Positions 1 through 11,825 of a stretch of DNA of 64,000 nucleotides are shown here, in pieces. The notes under the pieces were generated by a model that worked only from the letters and a program-made list of their open reading frames with translations, was not told the origin of the DNA and did not search any database. Position 1 is the first letter of the stretch, and each line of letters begins with the position of its first letter. The position numbers and the translations under genes are program-made. Source of the stretch: Laccaria trichodermophora (lineage: Eukaryota > Basidiomycota > Agaricomycetes > Agaricales > Hydnangiaceae); contig JACTVC010000001.1 in NCBI GenBank assembly GCA_018417955.1, positions 4,340,001-4,404,000 of the forward strand, written 5' to 3'.

Positions 1-550
1 CAAGAGGGGAAGATACATCCAGATTTTTATCAAGTGGCTCAGATGTGTTGAATTGCAGAAGATAGGCCAGACAGATTTGAGATATGACAGAGTGAGATAG
101 CTCCTCACTGAAACTAAAGTATCTGACTTGCTTCACATTATGGCTTTGAACATACTGAGATATGAGATATTCTTTGACTGAAAAGTGAGAAAGTTGGATA
201 AAACCTATTTGATAGTTAGTGCTCATCTCAATCTGTTATTCTTCTAAGCCACACCTTCTGAGTTCATAATAAAACTAGAACACATTTTCAAGACATCCTT
301 GATATCTTGAAGTTCATTATCAGAGTTGTACTCTGGTCCATTCTTAGCAGAAAGATCAACAGCAGAAGTTGCAGCCAGTTCTGTCAGTTTAAGTGGACGA
401 ACAGCAAAAGACAGCCACTGTAGAAAGGTTTTAGCATAACCATGATCTTTTTCATTGATTCCCAGCAAGATTTGATCATAGGTTTTATCCAAACCCTGGG
501 GTAAATTAGATAGCTGCTTTTTCAGATTAGTCTTAGTCCAGCACTTTTTA
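1..550 (-). pseudogene. Truncated NACHT-ankyrin gene copy
   Basis: This stretch is a near-identical duplicate of 53073-53622, inside the NACHT-ankyrin gene further right. Read on the minus strand it encodes the segment after the NACHT core (LLGINEKDHGYAKTFLQWL, then FAVRPLKLTELAATS) and, after an intron, the part leading into the ankyrin array. The intron donor that is GT in the 53 kb copy (GGTGTG then GTTTAG) is GC here, so splicing is probably impaired. Similarity stops at about 550, where a palindromic array begins, so the NACHT P-loop is missing. The ankyrin end runs off the window. It is either a second STAND gene broken by the repeat or a duplicated fragment. Confidence 0.85.
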
Positions 551-835
551 AGAGGTCTTTACCTTCCCTGGGTTATTCTGTATGGATTCCATATGGAATC
601 CATGGAATGAATGTTGGCTGAGGACCCAGCCATGTTCTTATTCCATAGACCTCATGGATTCCATATGGAATGACCATGGAATGGTCATGGAATGTTCAAT
701 TCCATATGGACTCTAACACCACACCATATGGATTCCATTGGATTCCATATGAAATGCAGGTATATCCACATTGGATTCCATGGAGTAGTCCATATGGATT
801 CCATGGATGACCATTATACCATTAGAATATAGTAT
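551..835. repeat. Palindromic array, family 1 copy a (ATTCCATATGGAAT units)
   Basis: The tract consists of repeated self-complementary units of the form ATTCCATATGGAATCC with spacer variation. It starts with the arm motif GGTCTTTACCTTCCC, related to the arm seen beside the other family 1 arrays. It abuts the broken NACHT fragment on its left, and the sequence CCTTACTTTATTTA follows on its right, which recurs beside the copy at 9.7 kb. Confidence 0.7.
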
Positions 836-869
836 TCATAGTCTCCTTACTTTATTTAAGGATAAAAAA

Positions 870-945
870 AATTTACATCAACAAGAATTAAATCTCAACC
901 TCATCAGCAGTAGCAGCACTCAAGTCAACTGAGCCACAAGAGCAT
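870..945 (-). repeat. Degenerate tRNA-like (SINE-type) head
   Basis: On the minus strand an A-box-like TGGCTCAGTTG lies about 35 nt upstream of a decayed B box (GGTTGAGATTT). Spacing and order resemble a tRNA-derived pol III promoter. The B box has mismatches, so this is probably an old copy. It sits next to a family 1 array, as does the better copy at 9.6 kb. Confidence 0.4.
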
Positions 946-1696
946 TATTACATGACAAAGTAAAGGTAAGTATATACCACTTTGCATCATGTGGCATATC
1001 AAACGTGACAGCTGTGGCTGACGTGTTGCCACGTTGTTTCTTCCTCTCACCACCACCACCACCATCCACCCCACTGTCTCATGACAGCCATAGATGTAGT
1101 CCTAGCCCTACAAGGTGTGCATTTTCCTTGCACACCATTTGCCAACTGATGTGCAATGTCCTTTGCCTTCTTTTGCTTGCATTCTGCTCACTTTCAAAAA
1201 ATCATCCTGGGGGGTGAAAATTCAGTTTTTTTGGGTGAAATATCAATATCTGGCATCAGATATGATAGAAAAATCAAAAATAGCTTGCTAATGTTTGAAA
1301 TCTGTTCTATTTTTGGATCCAGCATGTTTGTGATATATAACAAATCTAAATATAGCTCAGATATGTTTTATGATATAAAATTCTTAGAAATGGTACATCC
1401 TGGGTCACCATTGATGATGTATCCTGTGTATGTTTCTCTTGCCAAAAAAGCATCCACATATGTTTTTTCCATGTCAAAATCCCTCTGAAAAAGCTGCATT
1501 TCACCAGAATATTTAAGTTGTGATAATTCTCATTTTTCTCCTTCAATTTTCTACTCAGAGCTACCAAGTGATGTAGAAATATATTTTCGATTTTTTCCAA
1601 AAATTTCCACCTCAATCAGAGATGTGGAGATGATGGATTCACAAGTCATTCTCTGGATGACCTTTTCCAGGTAACAAACAACTGTCAACAAAGGTA
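946..1696. other. AT-rich intergenic stretch, no gene seen
   Basis: Short open frames occur on both strands but none shows recognisable domains, an intron pattern or codon-like composition. The stretch ends at the target duplication of the MULE element. Confidence 0.5.
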
Positions 1697-1717
1697 GCTT
1701 CTGAGCACTTTTGAGAT

Positions 1718-1759
1718 TCCGCCGCAAACTCTAATTCTTTTTGGGAACTCACAGCCACC
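1718..1759 (+). repeat. MULE left terminal inverted repeat
   Basis: It begins TCCGCCGCAAACTCTAATTC and continues to ACAGCCACC. It matches the reverse complement of 5101-5142 at 41 of 42 positions (CTCACA here against CACACA in the partner). Confidence 0.9.
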
Positions 1760-1928
1760 CGTTAAAAATAAAATGTCGGGATGCCCGCCCTCCTGTCTAA
1801 AACAAGCTCTCTGACCAACATTGTCATGTGACAAAATCCCTTACTTGAGCTCGCGTATATACCTGCTCTTGCTGGATCACTGAGCGCCTTTACTTATTTA
1901 TTCTATGAACCTTATTTACACATTTTAG

Positions 1929-4712
1929 ATGTCTTTTGGAAGCTTTCAGCTTGCGCATCCAGTTCACCCTGACCCTGGGATCCTCTCTGGAGGCTACACA
2001 CACACGGACTCTGTCACCCTGGATCTCTCATCTGGTCTTGCAATACATCATCTGGGATCTGAGCATCTGTCCAGGCCGAAGATCAGATATGGAGACTATG
2101 AAAGCGATAGGCAATCTGGTAAATACAACTATGCTTGGGAATCTTGGAAGGCCTTCAAGCGATTTCTGGAAAACGAGGAGGAAACGGCATCAATTGAGCT
2201 TCGGAAGGCAAAGGCTATTACTGGGGCTGAGCGTTATGTCAAAAGAATTCAGTATGTCTGTGCTTGCGCTGGGACTGGAGGACAGAAAGGCTACACGAAA
2301 AAGAATCCACATTGGGACTGCAAAGTCAACAGTAAACTGACTGATTGTCCATGCTTGCTTATTGTGAAGACATACCATGGCATAGACAACGTGCTAGGAA
2401 AATATCACTCGGATCACGACCACCCAATCGGCCAAGAAAATTTAAAGTATACTCGGCTTTCGCTCAAAATGTGCAACTGGATTGCTGCCATGGTACGCGG
2501 GAAAGTCAATTCGGGTCACATCGTACGTCTATCATGTTTTTCAAGTTCAATTAATCAATTGTACCATTTTATAGCTCGATTTGCTGCACCAGTGTCTAGA
2601 AACAACCCCCGAGCTTGATACCCTCCAATTTCATGCACCTACTAACTTGACTTAACCCCGCCGAAATGACTTTGTCGTTCCTGCAGATGTTCGGCAGATT
2701 GAGAAGGCTGTCCAAGCTGAACTCGTCCGCTTGGACAAGGATGATGGGCTCTCCGTGTTTAAGTGGGTGAACAAACTTCGTGCTACGGATAGCCTGCTTG
2801 GATTCAAATCAAAGACTTGTCCAATTCCCCCTGGCTCAGATCTGTGGCCTGACACTTTCACACTGATGATTCAAACCCCTTGGCAACGCGAGCAGTATAT
2901 CGAACATGGCTCAAATATTCTATTTGCCGATGGTACTCACAATACAACAATGTACAAAAATATGACTTTAACCACATTGCTTGTTCGCAACAAATGGGGT
3001 CATGGTGCGTGCTTTCGTGAGGTTGTTTTCAGTCATTCAAGTTGCTAATCTGACGACATAGGTGTTCCTGTTGCATGGATGATTGCATCGAATGGAACCG
3101 CCAAAACAATTGGGTATTTTATTTTTCTTGTGCAGGGCTGGAGTCCCTCTATCATTCCTCGCTGGCTGATGAGCAATCGGGATCTTGCACAAATCAAGGC
3201 CCTTCTGCGTTGCTTTTCAACATTGAAGATGTTACTTTGTTGGTGGCATGTACTTCACGCATGGCAACAACACCTTGTCACTTCGAAACACCCAATACTC
3301 TGGATGAAACTGAAAGCCTGGATTCGTATTGAGTGCCCAAAAGAGTTTGAGGAAGCTTGGCTCGAGATTCAACAGCTTGCTCCGACTGACTTTCTCGGCT
3401 ACCTGGTTGAGTACTGGATGACGAATGAATTCCGCCCTATGTGGTCTGGTGTATATCGCAAGAGCTGTCAAATTTATGAAAAAAGCGATACAAACATGCT
3501 ATTAGAAGCGTGAGCCCCATGATTTAGTTGTTCTTTACATATTATTCAAACCGCGTCTTCCACTGGCAGTTGGCATCACGTCCTGAAGGGAAATTTTCTC
3601 GAGGGCCGCCGTAATCGCCGCCTCAACCACCTCCTGTATATTTTGCTTTGCAAAGTCGTCGAATACTACTCACACAAGGGTCGCCGTGAGCGTATTGGCA
3701 TCGAAGGTCCTGATCTTGAAGTTCAGAAGCGGAAGGCTATTCTCGAACACAGCCTCAAAATTCTGGTCGACGACATCACTCAGCTTGGCGATGCAGAACC
3801 TTTGTATCACGTCAAGTCTTCATCTGTTCCTGGAAAATTTTACGACGTCGACATCCTAACGTACAGCTGCACATGCTGTGACTACCCTGAGATAAGTTTT
3901 TGCAAGCATATCTGTGCTGTCCAGAGGTATTTCCCATCATCAGACAAGGCTACCTCTGCAGGACTGGACGCTCTGGCCGTTGACATGAACTCACCATCTT
4001 CACCTTCTCTTGATGATCTCATCTATCACCCACCTTCCGAGAGCTCAGTGGCTGGTCTGTCTATCGACTCTGCAATGGATGACAATGATGGGGCACACTC
4101 TAGGGAGACAGAACGAGACTGCCTGCGTATTGTTGAGAAACTGGAGACACTTGCAGCTTGCATGTGACACCAATCCAATGGTCTGGCTGCAAATATGAAA
4201 CACGCTGGCTCAGAGGAGCTTGAGCAACTGCTCAACGCTATGCTAGCCCTCTTTCATTCACGTCAGCTTCTTCCAGCAGCAAAATGTCTCTCTCCGAACC
4301 TCAACTCATGGCCAGAGACCCGAGATCGTATGAGGTCTGCAATGCCTGCCAAGAAAGGTCAAAAGAAGCATGTTGGTGACGCCTATGGAGCAGGTGAGCA
4401 GAGCGGAAAGAAAGCGAAGAAGGATTCCCCTGTTGGTGGCCCGATTAGGTCATCCGAGTAAGTTCATCGTGAATGCTGTTGTATTGGCATTATCCACTGA
4501 CATGAAACATTTGCTTATTAAGTGCCATATTTACATCCCAACACCCGACAAACAGTGATACAGTCCAAGCACCAGCCTTGCAAGATCGTACTATGCCAGT
4601 TTTACATACAGGCGGTGCAGCTCAAGTGATTCCAACGTCCATTCCGCTTTCTGAACCCAATCCGGTGCCTCCGCGTTCATACTATCGTGAGAAAACATAT
4701 TTCTATCACTAA
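1929..4712 (+). pseudogene. MULE transposase with SWIM zinc finger, one in-frame stop
   Basis: Five exons can be joined in frame: 1929-2522, 2698-3004, 3062-3509, 3570-4457 and 4556-4712 (about 797 codons; exon 1 could instead end at 2514 and exon 2 begin at 2687). The N-terminal part (residues ~105-165) has a Cys/His zinc-binding pattern (CACAG, DCPC, HSDHDH). The transposase core shows candidate catalytic acids in ILFADGTHN (~275), MSNRDLAQI (~340) and NMLLEAWHH (~449), with WWHVLHAWQ between. A SWIM finger follows (CTCCDYPEISFCKH, ~550-570), then a basic tail (AKKGQKKH). A TGA at 4165-4167 interrupts the frame; downstream sequence continues in the same frame and splices correctly to the last exon, so the stop looks like a point mutation. 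The protein would cut and paste its own element. Confidence 0.85.
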
Positions 4713-5100
4713 ATCTGTCATATTCTTGTTTCCTATTGTACTGTACTGTACAAACATCAATTTGTATCTTTGGTAGCTTCGTATACAATTTAGTTTGATA
4801 GTTCATGATGGACTCTGGAAACGTGGCACTGCCAATGGCACGACGGTTCACAAGCTGACCTTTTCCCTGATTCCGAGTTTGCTCCGAGTCGTTGTTCATT
4901 GTTCCAGAAACACAGATAGATAGACTGGATTACTGGTTCACATGGGTACATATTACATATGTAGTACTGTTACAAAGAAAGGTGCTTAGCTGCGTGTGCA
5001 GCGTGCCTCTGAAATGGTAAAGTTGTTGCAGGCGCGCACACCTATATTGGGTTGCAGAACCAAACAATCCAGCAGAATCAACAAAGGCACATTTCGGTCA

Positions 5101-5142
5101 GGTGGCTGTGTGTTCCCAAAAAGAATTAGAGTTTGCGGCGGA
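5101..5142 (-). repeat. MULE right terminal inverted repeat
   Basis: This is the reverse complement partner of 1718-1759 with one mismatch, ending GAGTTTGCGGCGGA. The right copy of the target duplication follows 12 bases later. Confidence 0.9.
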
Positions 5143-5163
5143 AAGTGAATAACTGCTTCTGAG

Positions 5164-6454
5164 AGGAATATCATAAAAATACAATTTGGAGGGTTTTATT
5201 CAGATTATTGATGGTATTAAATTCATATTTCTGCAGTTGCAACTTGTTTTTAACATATAACAAGACTTTTGTCTTTCAATTCAGCAGTGTTTGGATGGAT
5301 GGCTCAGGCTCCAGCTGGATGACGTTGCCAAAGGCATTGCCAAATAGATGCAAACAGTTGCCTCTATGCAGCCAGATCCTAAAAAGGCATGCTCCTCATC
5401 TGCTTTACACTTGAATTTAGTGAAACATATACATTTTTGTACTCTACAAGTAGAATATAGCCCAAATTTTTATTTTTCATGTTCATGGTGCCCTCGCAAG
5501 TGGATGGATGCAACATGGTGAACTTGGATGACACATCTGAAGCTTTAGACCAATAGATGCAAACTTCTCAAACACATTGGAAACATTGGAAAAACATCTG
5601 AAATTGAGCAAGGAGAGAGAGAAAACATTATCCTGACAATGATAATACATCTTAGAATGATTAATTTAAAACTTTTAACTTGAACTTCTGTCAGAAGTTG
5701 GCTAAGAGTTGTAGAGAAAGGAGTAGCCCTGTCTTTAAAGCTAAAAAAACATATCATTCCCAGCAACTTGTAAACTAATATATGCCAACTATAGTCTACC
5801 AACACCTACAGCATGAGTGAAACAGTATGAGGCCAGGCAGTTTTACATTTTGAGGGAAATAACACACCTGAAAGTCTTGTTCCCATTTCCAAATATTTAG
5901 GAGGGTTTCAAAACATAGAATTGTGTTGGGAAACCTTTCTCTGCTTGCCTAATATTCAGGGAATTAAATTCACCTAATCTCAGCTAAAGGTAGATGCCAG
6001 TATAAATTTCCTGAGGACTATATTCACTTAGATATTGAAGTATTTGTTGTGAAAGTCATGAAATAGAGTGTATTTGGTCTGATTTAAGCTATACTGTGTC
6101 CCCTAAAATCATCCAATGGCCATGAAACTTACATAGATATCTTCAGAATGAAAACTCGAATGGATTCACAAATTTTCATGGAAATCAGAGGATTGTGTAG
6201 ATATAGGCAATGGGATAGGTGTAGAGGGTCAAAATAAAGCAACTGAACATGCCGAAATCTCAGGTGCACATTAAAAATCTTCTGACTTTTACTCCCTGCC
6301 CAATAAATAATGGTACTACCTATCTCAAATGTTAGCTATATTCCTCAGAACCTGTAAATACATCTTTCCATATTTTTTTCCCCTCAATATCGACTGCGCG
6401 AGCAAGTCTGCGCAATGCTCCTTGAGCACTTGGAAAATGCCGAGTGCTGCTGAT
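5164..6454. other. AT-rich intergenic stretch, no gene seen
   Basis: No domain, convincing exon or repeat structure was recognised. The short open frames look like chance frames in AT-rich DNA. Confidence 0.5.
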
Positions 6455-6665
6455 GGTTGGTTGAGCCACTGCCAGTACTTTACCCTCCCCCACGGATTCC
6501 ACATGGACTCCATAAATCCATCTGGACTCCATCTGGACTCCACCCAGGAAGGACCTCACCCTACATTTTTGCTGAAAATCCATCTGGACTCCACATGGAC
6601 TCCACCTGGAATCCAAGTGGCCTCCAGATGGATTCAATCAGAGTTCCAACATGGACTCTGCCTTG
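6455..6665. repeat. Palindromic array, family 1 copy b (GGACTCCA units)
   Basis: The arm GCCAGTACTTTACCCTCCCC at the left is followed by units such as CATCTGGACTCCACATGG. Both strands read almost the same, which is why overlapping frames on the two strands give similar-looking peptides. Confidence 0.7.
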
Positions 6666-6870
6666 CACAAATTATAAAAAAATCCTAACTTTAGCCACAT
6701 GTCATAGGACTTAATCTAATTCAGACCATATGTTCAATCCCAAGAATTCCTTATAGTATTTGTATTTGAACAAAGAAAATTCAAGTGTATTTATTGGATA
6801 GAACTACATACATGTATTTTACTACTTCAAATGGAGAAGGGAGGAAGTGATAGAGAGAGGGAGGGGAAGG

Positions 6871-7120
6871 TAGTTTATGGTGTCCTTGGACCTATCTATG
6901 TTGGGGGATGAGGTTGAAGGTCAGCATATCCCCCCAAGCTTACAATTATCTTTTCAGATAGGACAGCAGGTATCAATATGAAAGGCTTAGAATGGCCTTT
7001 CCTGATGTGCAAGACAACTTGTGCATGATGTCAAAAACTAATGCTGCAGCACTGGCAGTACGATGGCAATCCTTCAACCTCATCCCCCAACATAGATAGG
7101 TCCAAGGACACCATAAACTA
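6871..7120. repeat. Perfect 50-bp inverted repeat with 150-bp loop (MITE-like)
   Basis: Positions 6871-6920 and 7071-7120 are exact reverse complements (50 of 50), starting TAGTTTATGGTGTCCTTGG. The 150-bp interior shows no open frame. It could be a small non-autonomous element or a hairpin RNA source; no clear flanking target duplication was seen. Confidence 0.85.
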
Positions 7121-7129
7121 CATGTCAAC

Positions 7130-7600
7130 TACATACTTTTTTAAATGAAAAGGCAGACAACTTTCTAATGAAAAAGCAGACACTACAAACTTTTGTAGTC
7201 TCAAAAAGCGGACACTACAAACTTTTCTAATAAAAAGTGCACACTACAAACTTTTGTAGTCTCAAATAGCAGACAATACAAACTTTTCTAATGAAATAGC
7301 ACACACTACAAACTTTTCTAATGAAAAAGCGCACACTACAAATTTTTGTAATGACAAAAAGTGGATACTACAAACTTTTGTAGTCTCAAAAAGCAGACAA
7401 TACAAACTTTTCTAATGAAAAAGCGCACACTACAAACTTTGTAGTCTAAGTCCAAGCTTTTGTAGTCTGGGTCTGACTTTTATAGTATATCAGTAAACTT
7501 GGTAGTCTATAAACTTCTGTAGTCTTTTGTATGTATCAATCAGTAAACTATGTAGTCTAAGTCCGACTTTTTTGTAGTCTATCAGTAAACTTGGTAGTCT
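7130..7600. repeat. Tandem repeat with CTACAAACTTTTGTAG units
   Basis: About a dozen units of roughly 30-33 bp alternate CACACTACAAACTTTT with CTAATGAAAAAGC or TGTAGTCTCAAAAAGC. The core CTACAAACTTTTGTAG is nearly self-complementary. Confidence 0.75.
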
Positions 7601-8039
7601 GTCTCTGTAGGGCATGCACCTTCCTTTTTTGGTCATTTTTCCCACGATACGATAATTGTAGTCCTTTCTTTTAGCTTTCTAAATATACTGAAATCATGTT
7701 ATTTGGTTTTGTTTTTATGGAGAAAAACACAAAAAAAACAAAAAAAAACGCGACACTTTTGAAATTCCTTAACCTCATATCTCCACAATGGGAGCACTTC
7801 AGAACATAATTCAAACAGATTCAGGAAGCTACAGTGTAGGGCTACAACTTTCATTTTTGACCATTTTTGGTAATTGGTCATGTGACCATCATCCCAACAT
7901 CCCATTACATGGACCCTGATAGGTAAAATCATTCTCATCTTGCTTTTCTTCACTTTTAGTCAAACCAGGTCATATTTCCCTTTTGGGATGAACCCTGAAG
8001 GCAGTGCCTGATGTTCTGTACACCATTCATATGTTTTTC

Positions 8040-8500
8040 CAAATTTTCTGCTATTTTCTGGCTATTTTTGGATATATTACCATATTTGGAAATGTACTCC
8101 GGACCCTGAAAACAACCCCAATGTCATCACCAATAGCGAGCACCACCCTGCCATTTTTTTCCTGATTTTTTGGCTATTTTTGGATATATTACCATATTTG
8201 GCAATGCACCCTGGTCCCTGAAAACAACCCCAATGTCATCACCAACAGTGAGCACCATCCTCCATTTTTTTCTGATTTTTTGGCTATTTTCCAGCTATTC
8301 TACCATATTTGTCAATGTGCCCTGGACCCTGAAAACAGACCCTGATGTCATCACTAACAGTGAGCACCATCCCCCATTCTTTTCTGATTTTTACCCTATT
8401 TTATTGCTATTTTTCATTTGGAAAAAGCGCATATTTCCTTATTTGGAAATGCGCCCTGGACCCTGAAAACAGTGCCTGACATCGTCACCAACAGTGAGCA
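8040..8500. repeat. Tandem repeat, ~112-bp period, about four units
   Basis: Each unit contains GGCTATTTTTGG, ACCATATTTGG, CCTGGACCCTGAAAAC and GTCATCACCAA. Two of the starts are near 8071 and 8183. Units are diverged from each other. Confidence 0.75.
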
Positions 8501-8509
8501 CAACCACTG

Positions 8510-8815
8510 TAAAGCAATGAGTGAAACAGTTGCCGTGGTGGAATGAAATAAAAAATGAAGTAGTTGCCGTGAATGAATGAAATCGTTGCTGTGAATGAAT
8601 GAAATCATTGCCAGAAATGAATGAAATCGTCGCCAGGAATGAATGAAACAGGGCCGTGAAAGAATGAAATGAAATGAATGAAATCATTGCCAGGAATGAA
8701 TGAAACAGGTGCTGTGAATGAATGAAATCGTCGCCAGGAATGAATGAAACAGAATGAATTATCTTGAATGAAACAGGTGCCATATTGAATGAAAATGCAT
8801 TTCATTCATTCACGG
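8510..8815. repeat. GAATGAATGAAAT tandem repeat
   Basis: Units of about 24-36 bp combine GAATGAATGAAATCGT with TGCCAGGAAT or TGCCGTG. An inverted stretch (TTTCATTCATTCACGG) closes the tract near 8800. Confidence 0.75.
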
Positions 8816-8874
8816 TAGCTGATCAAGTTTTGCCATGGCAGCTGCCATAAATGCATCGATGTAGAATGCAGCTA

Positions 8875-9400
8875 CTAGTGGTCGACATGGGTCGTTGTTG
8901 CGTCGTCGTCGATGTGGGTCATGGTCACATCGTTGACGTGGGTCGTGGTCGCGTCATGGTCGACATGGGTCATGGTCGACGTGGGTCATGGTCGACGTGG
9001 GTCGTCGTCGCATCGTTGACGTGGGTCATGGTTGTGTCGTCATCGACGTGGGTCGTGGTCACGTCGTTGTTGATGTGGGTCGTGGTCGCATCGTTGACAT
9101 GGGTCGTCGTCGCGTCGTCGTCGACGTGGGTCATGGTCGACGTGGGTCGTCGTCGCATCGTTGACATGGGTTGTTATCGCGTTGTCGACATGGGTCGTGG
9201 TCGCATTGTCGTTGATGTGGGTCATGGTCACGTCATTGACATGGGTCGTGGTCGCATTGTCGTTGACATGGGTCGTCGTCGTGTCGTCATCGATGTGGGT
9301 CGTCGTCATGTTGTTGTTGACATGGGTCGTCGTCACATCGTCGTTGATGTGGGTTGTGGCCGCGTCATCGTCGTGGTGACGTTGGTGTGGGCGGTGTTGG
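8875..9400. repeat. GACGTGGGTCGTSGTCGC minisatellite
   Basis: Short units built on TGGGTCGTGGTCGCGTCG repeat through the tract. Long open frames here on both strands (Val/Asp/Arg-rich and Thr/His/Asp-rich) follow from the three-base periodicity and are not genes. Confidence 0.8.
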
Positions 9401-9608
9401 TCGTGGGCAGTCATCGACAGCAGTGGACGGTGTCGGCCTGGGCGATGTGCTGAGCAAGGGGGGCTCGTCGTGAGGGATGGTGGTTGGATGGTGGTGGTTG
9501 AGGAACAAGATATGCAAATAATAAACAAACACTGCGCACATGTGTTGAACATGCGGAACATGCTGAGCAACGTGGCCATATAGATCACTAGTTGGCTTTA
9601 ACTTTTAA

Positions 9609-9690
9609 AGGCCTTGTGGTTCAATGGCTAATTGTCTGGCTATTATGTTTAACTCTGTCCATGAGCTCCTGGGTTCAATTCTAGCTCATG
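9609..9690 (+). repeat. tRNA-like SINE head with A and B boxes
   Basis: A box TGGTTCAATGG at 9617-9627 fits TRGYNNARNGG and B box GGTTCAATTCT at 9672-9682 fits GGTTCRANNCY, at the normal tRNA spacing. The flanks do not form a clean acceptor stem, so a tRNA-derived SINE or tRNA relic is more likely than a working tRNA. An AT-rich tail follows, then a family 1 array. Confidence 0.6.
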
Positions 9691-9729
9691 CACTTTCATT
9701 TTTTATATATAATAAATAAAGTAAGGCAG

Positions 9730-10005
9730 TTAATCCACATGGATTCCAGATGGAGTCTCACTGGGTGAATTCATATAACCCTGTGTTCTGAGGTGGAGTC
9801 CATGTTGGAGTCCATGTTGTCCACATGGAGCAACTGGACTCCAACTGGACTCCAGCTGGAATCCAGATGGATTCTAGACAAAAAATTGGCTGGGTTACCA
9901 CCAAAAAAAAATTGTCTAAAATCCACCTGGACTCCAGGTGGATCCATGGAGTCCATCTGGAGTCCACATGGAATCTGTGGGGGAGAGTAAAGTCCTCGCC
10001 ACTGC
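9730..10005. repeat. Palindromic array, family 1 copy c
   Basis: Units such as CATGGATTCCAGATGGAGTC and CCAACTGGACTCCAGCTGG end on the right with the reverse-oriented arm (CTGTGGGGGAGAGTAAAG). Related to copy b in unit sequence. Confidence 0.7.
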
Positions 10006-10289
10006 CAGCATGGTCTGTTCAACATGACTTGCTTTTCTGCTCAACTTCCAACCCGCCTTACCGCTCGACAATTTGATAATCGATGTCCAATGTCTCCCTC
10101 CAAAGTCTCACCCAACGAACCACCTCTTGATGTTTGAGGAGGGATATTTGCTAGACACGAACTAAGAAGGTGAGTGAGATTATCTTACTTGAGTACCCCG
10201 TCATACCTCATATGCCAACAGCACCTTCCCAAATGTCTGACGTGGCATGCTAACGGACCATCCGGGGGTGCCACATTGATGTCAACCTT

Positions 10290-11110
10290 CAGCATGACGA
10301 TGCCCATGACCCCAACGCCTGACAACGTCAACGATCCACATTATCACCACCCTCCACCACGAACCTCCCATCACCACCACCACCAGCAAACAAGAACGTG
10401 TCATGCGTGCCCACTACCCACAGACGAGCACCCTGCAATACCACCACAAAGGGCGAGTGTGCCCACTACCAGCTCACATATCCCTCCCTCGCATTCCCAC
10501 CATCTCACACAGCCCAGGTGCCATGTCGCTGTCAGTGATGTGGCAGCCAAACACCGAACAATGCCCATTCGTTGTTCGTCATCACCGGACCCACCCAACC
10601 TGACGACGGACGGCCAACACGACTATGGACGGCCAACACGATGATAACAAGGGATGATGTCATCAGACAATGGGACGGTGGTACAACGCTTAGGACAGTG
10701 ACGACACCCTCCCTCGCACTCCCACCATTACACACACAGCCCAGGTGCCACATCGCTGTCAGCGACATGGCAACCAAACAAAAAATGCCCATCCACTGTA
10801 CGTGATCATCGGACCCACCCAATCCGACAATGGACGGCCAACACGACAACAGACAACACGACGACGACACAGGACGATGTCATCAGACAATGATGACATG
10901 GAAACGGGATGGCAGCACGACACCTAGGACAATGACGATATGCTGACGTTGCAGGACGGCAACCACCCAACTACGACGACAACCACACGGCTACGACGCT
11001 CTCTTTACATGACTACGACGCTCTCTTTACATGACTACAACACAGAACAAACCATGCAACTACAGTGCAGGATGACAACGACTTAACTACGACAACAACG
11101 TAACTACGAC
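10290..11110. repeat. CA-rich degenerate repeat tract
   Basis: CCACCACCACC, CACACAGCCCAGGTGCCA and ACGACGGACGGCCAACACGA motifs recur, the last two at least twice about 200 bp apart. The open frames read low-complexity Pro/Thr/His and no domain is seen. Confidence 0.6.
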
Positions 11111-11424
11111 GCAGGACGACATGTGGTGAGGGTGTAGTCGAGTCAATGCACGATCCGACTTGACTGTGTCAAGGACGAGGTGGAGCTACCGCACATGACA
11201 GCAAGCGATGGATGCGGATGGCACCAATCACTGGAAGAGGGCAGGTGGATGGGTGGCTGCAAAGCATACTCCCTTTTTGGGTGGTCATTGAACGTTGAGA
11301 GCTGATGTCTCTTTCCATGATGTATATATGTATATTAGCAAACAATTTATGTATTAGACCCTTTTTACTGCTCCTTTCCCTGTATGTTGTGTGGTAGAGT
11401 AGCTTCCAAAGTTTTTCAGTGTTG

Positions 11425-11825
11425 TTTACATTTGTGTACCAACAGCGTCTAAGGCCCAAGTCATCCAAAATTGGTTTGTCGCATCCAGCTATTTTGGTCA
11501 AATTCGGTGGGGGGAAACTATTTAGGAGTGTCAGGACATTATCAGACATATATTTTGTAAAGTTTCACATTTTCTTTCTTAGAGAAACAAAGTTGTAAAG
11601 CATAAATATCTCTTCAGAATCAAAACTATACATTGTTGACAATTGTGTACCAAAGGCATCAAAAGGCCCAAGGTTATCCAAAACAGATCCGTCGCATCCA
11701 GCCTATTCCAGTCAGAGTTGACATAGGGAAACTATTTAAAAGTGTCAGAACATTATCAAATATATATTTGGTAAACTTTCAGGCGTTCTTTCTAGGAGAA
11801 ACAAAGCTGTAGGACATACACTAAC
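11425..11825. repeat. Diverged direct duplication, ~210 bp each
   Basis: Two copies (about 11425-11610 and 11640-11822) share TGTGTACCAA, the CGCATCCAGC block, GGGAAACTATTTA and GAGAAACAAAG in the same order. No coding signal was recognised. Confidence 0.65.

Larger units (their letters stand above)
1706..5154 (+). mobile_element. Complete MULE-type DNA transposon
   Basis: The element is bounded by a 9-bp direct repeat GCTTCTGAG (1697-1705 and 5155-5163), the size expected for a Mutator-like target duplication. It has 42-bp inverted repeats at 1718-1759 and 5101-5142 that differ at one base. The outermost 12 bases on each side match only weakly. It carries one transposase gene on the plus strand. 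Intact duplications and TIRs suggest insertion was not very old, although the gene has a stop codon. Confidence 0.85.

Noticed and set aside
8851..9588. Long open frames of Val/Asp or Thr/His repeats on both strands
   Set aside because: They come from a short-unit minisatellite; composition and presence on both strands show they are not genes.
9609..9690. A functional tRNA gene
   Set aside because: A and B boxes fit, but I could not form a clean acceptor stem, and it is followed by an AT-rich tail and a repeat array.
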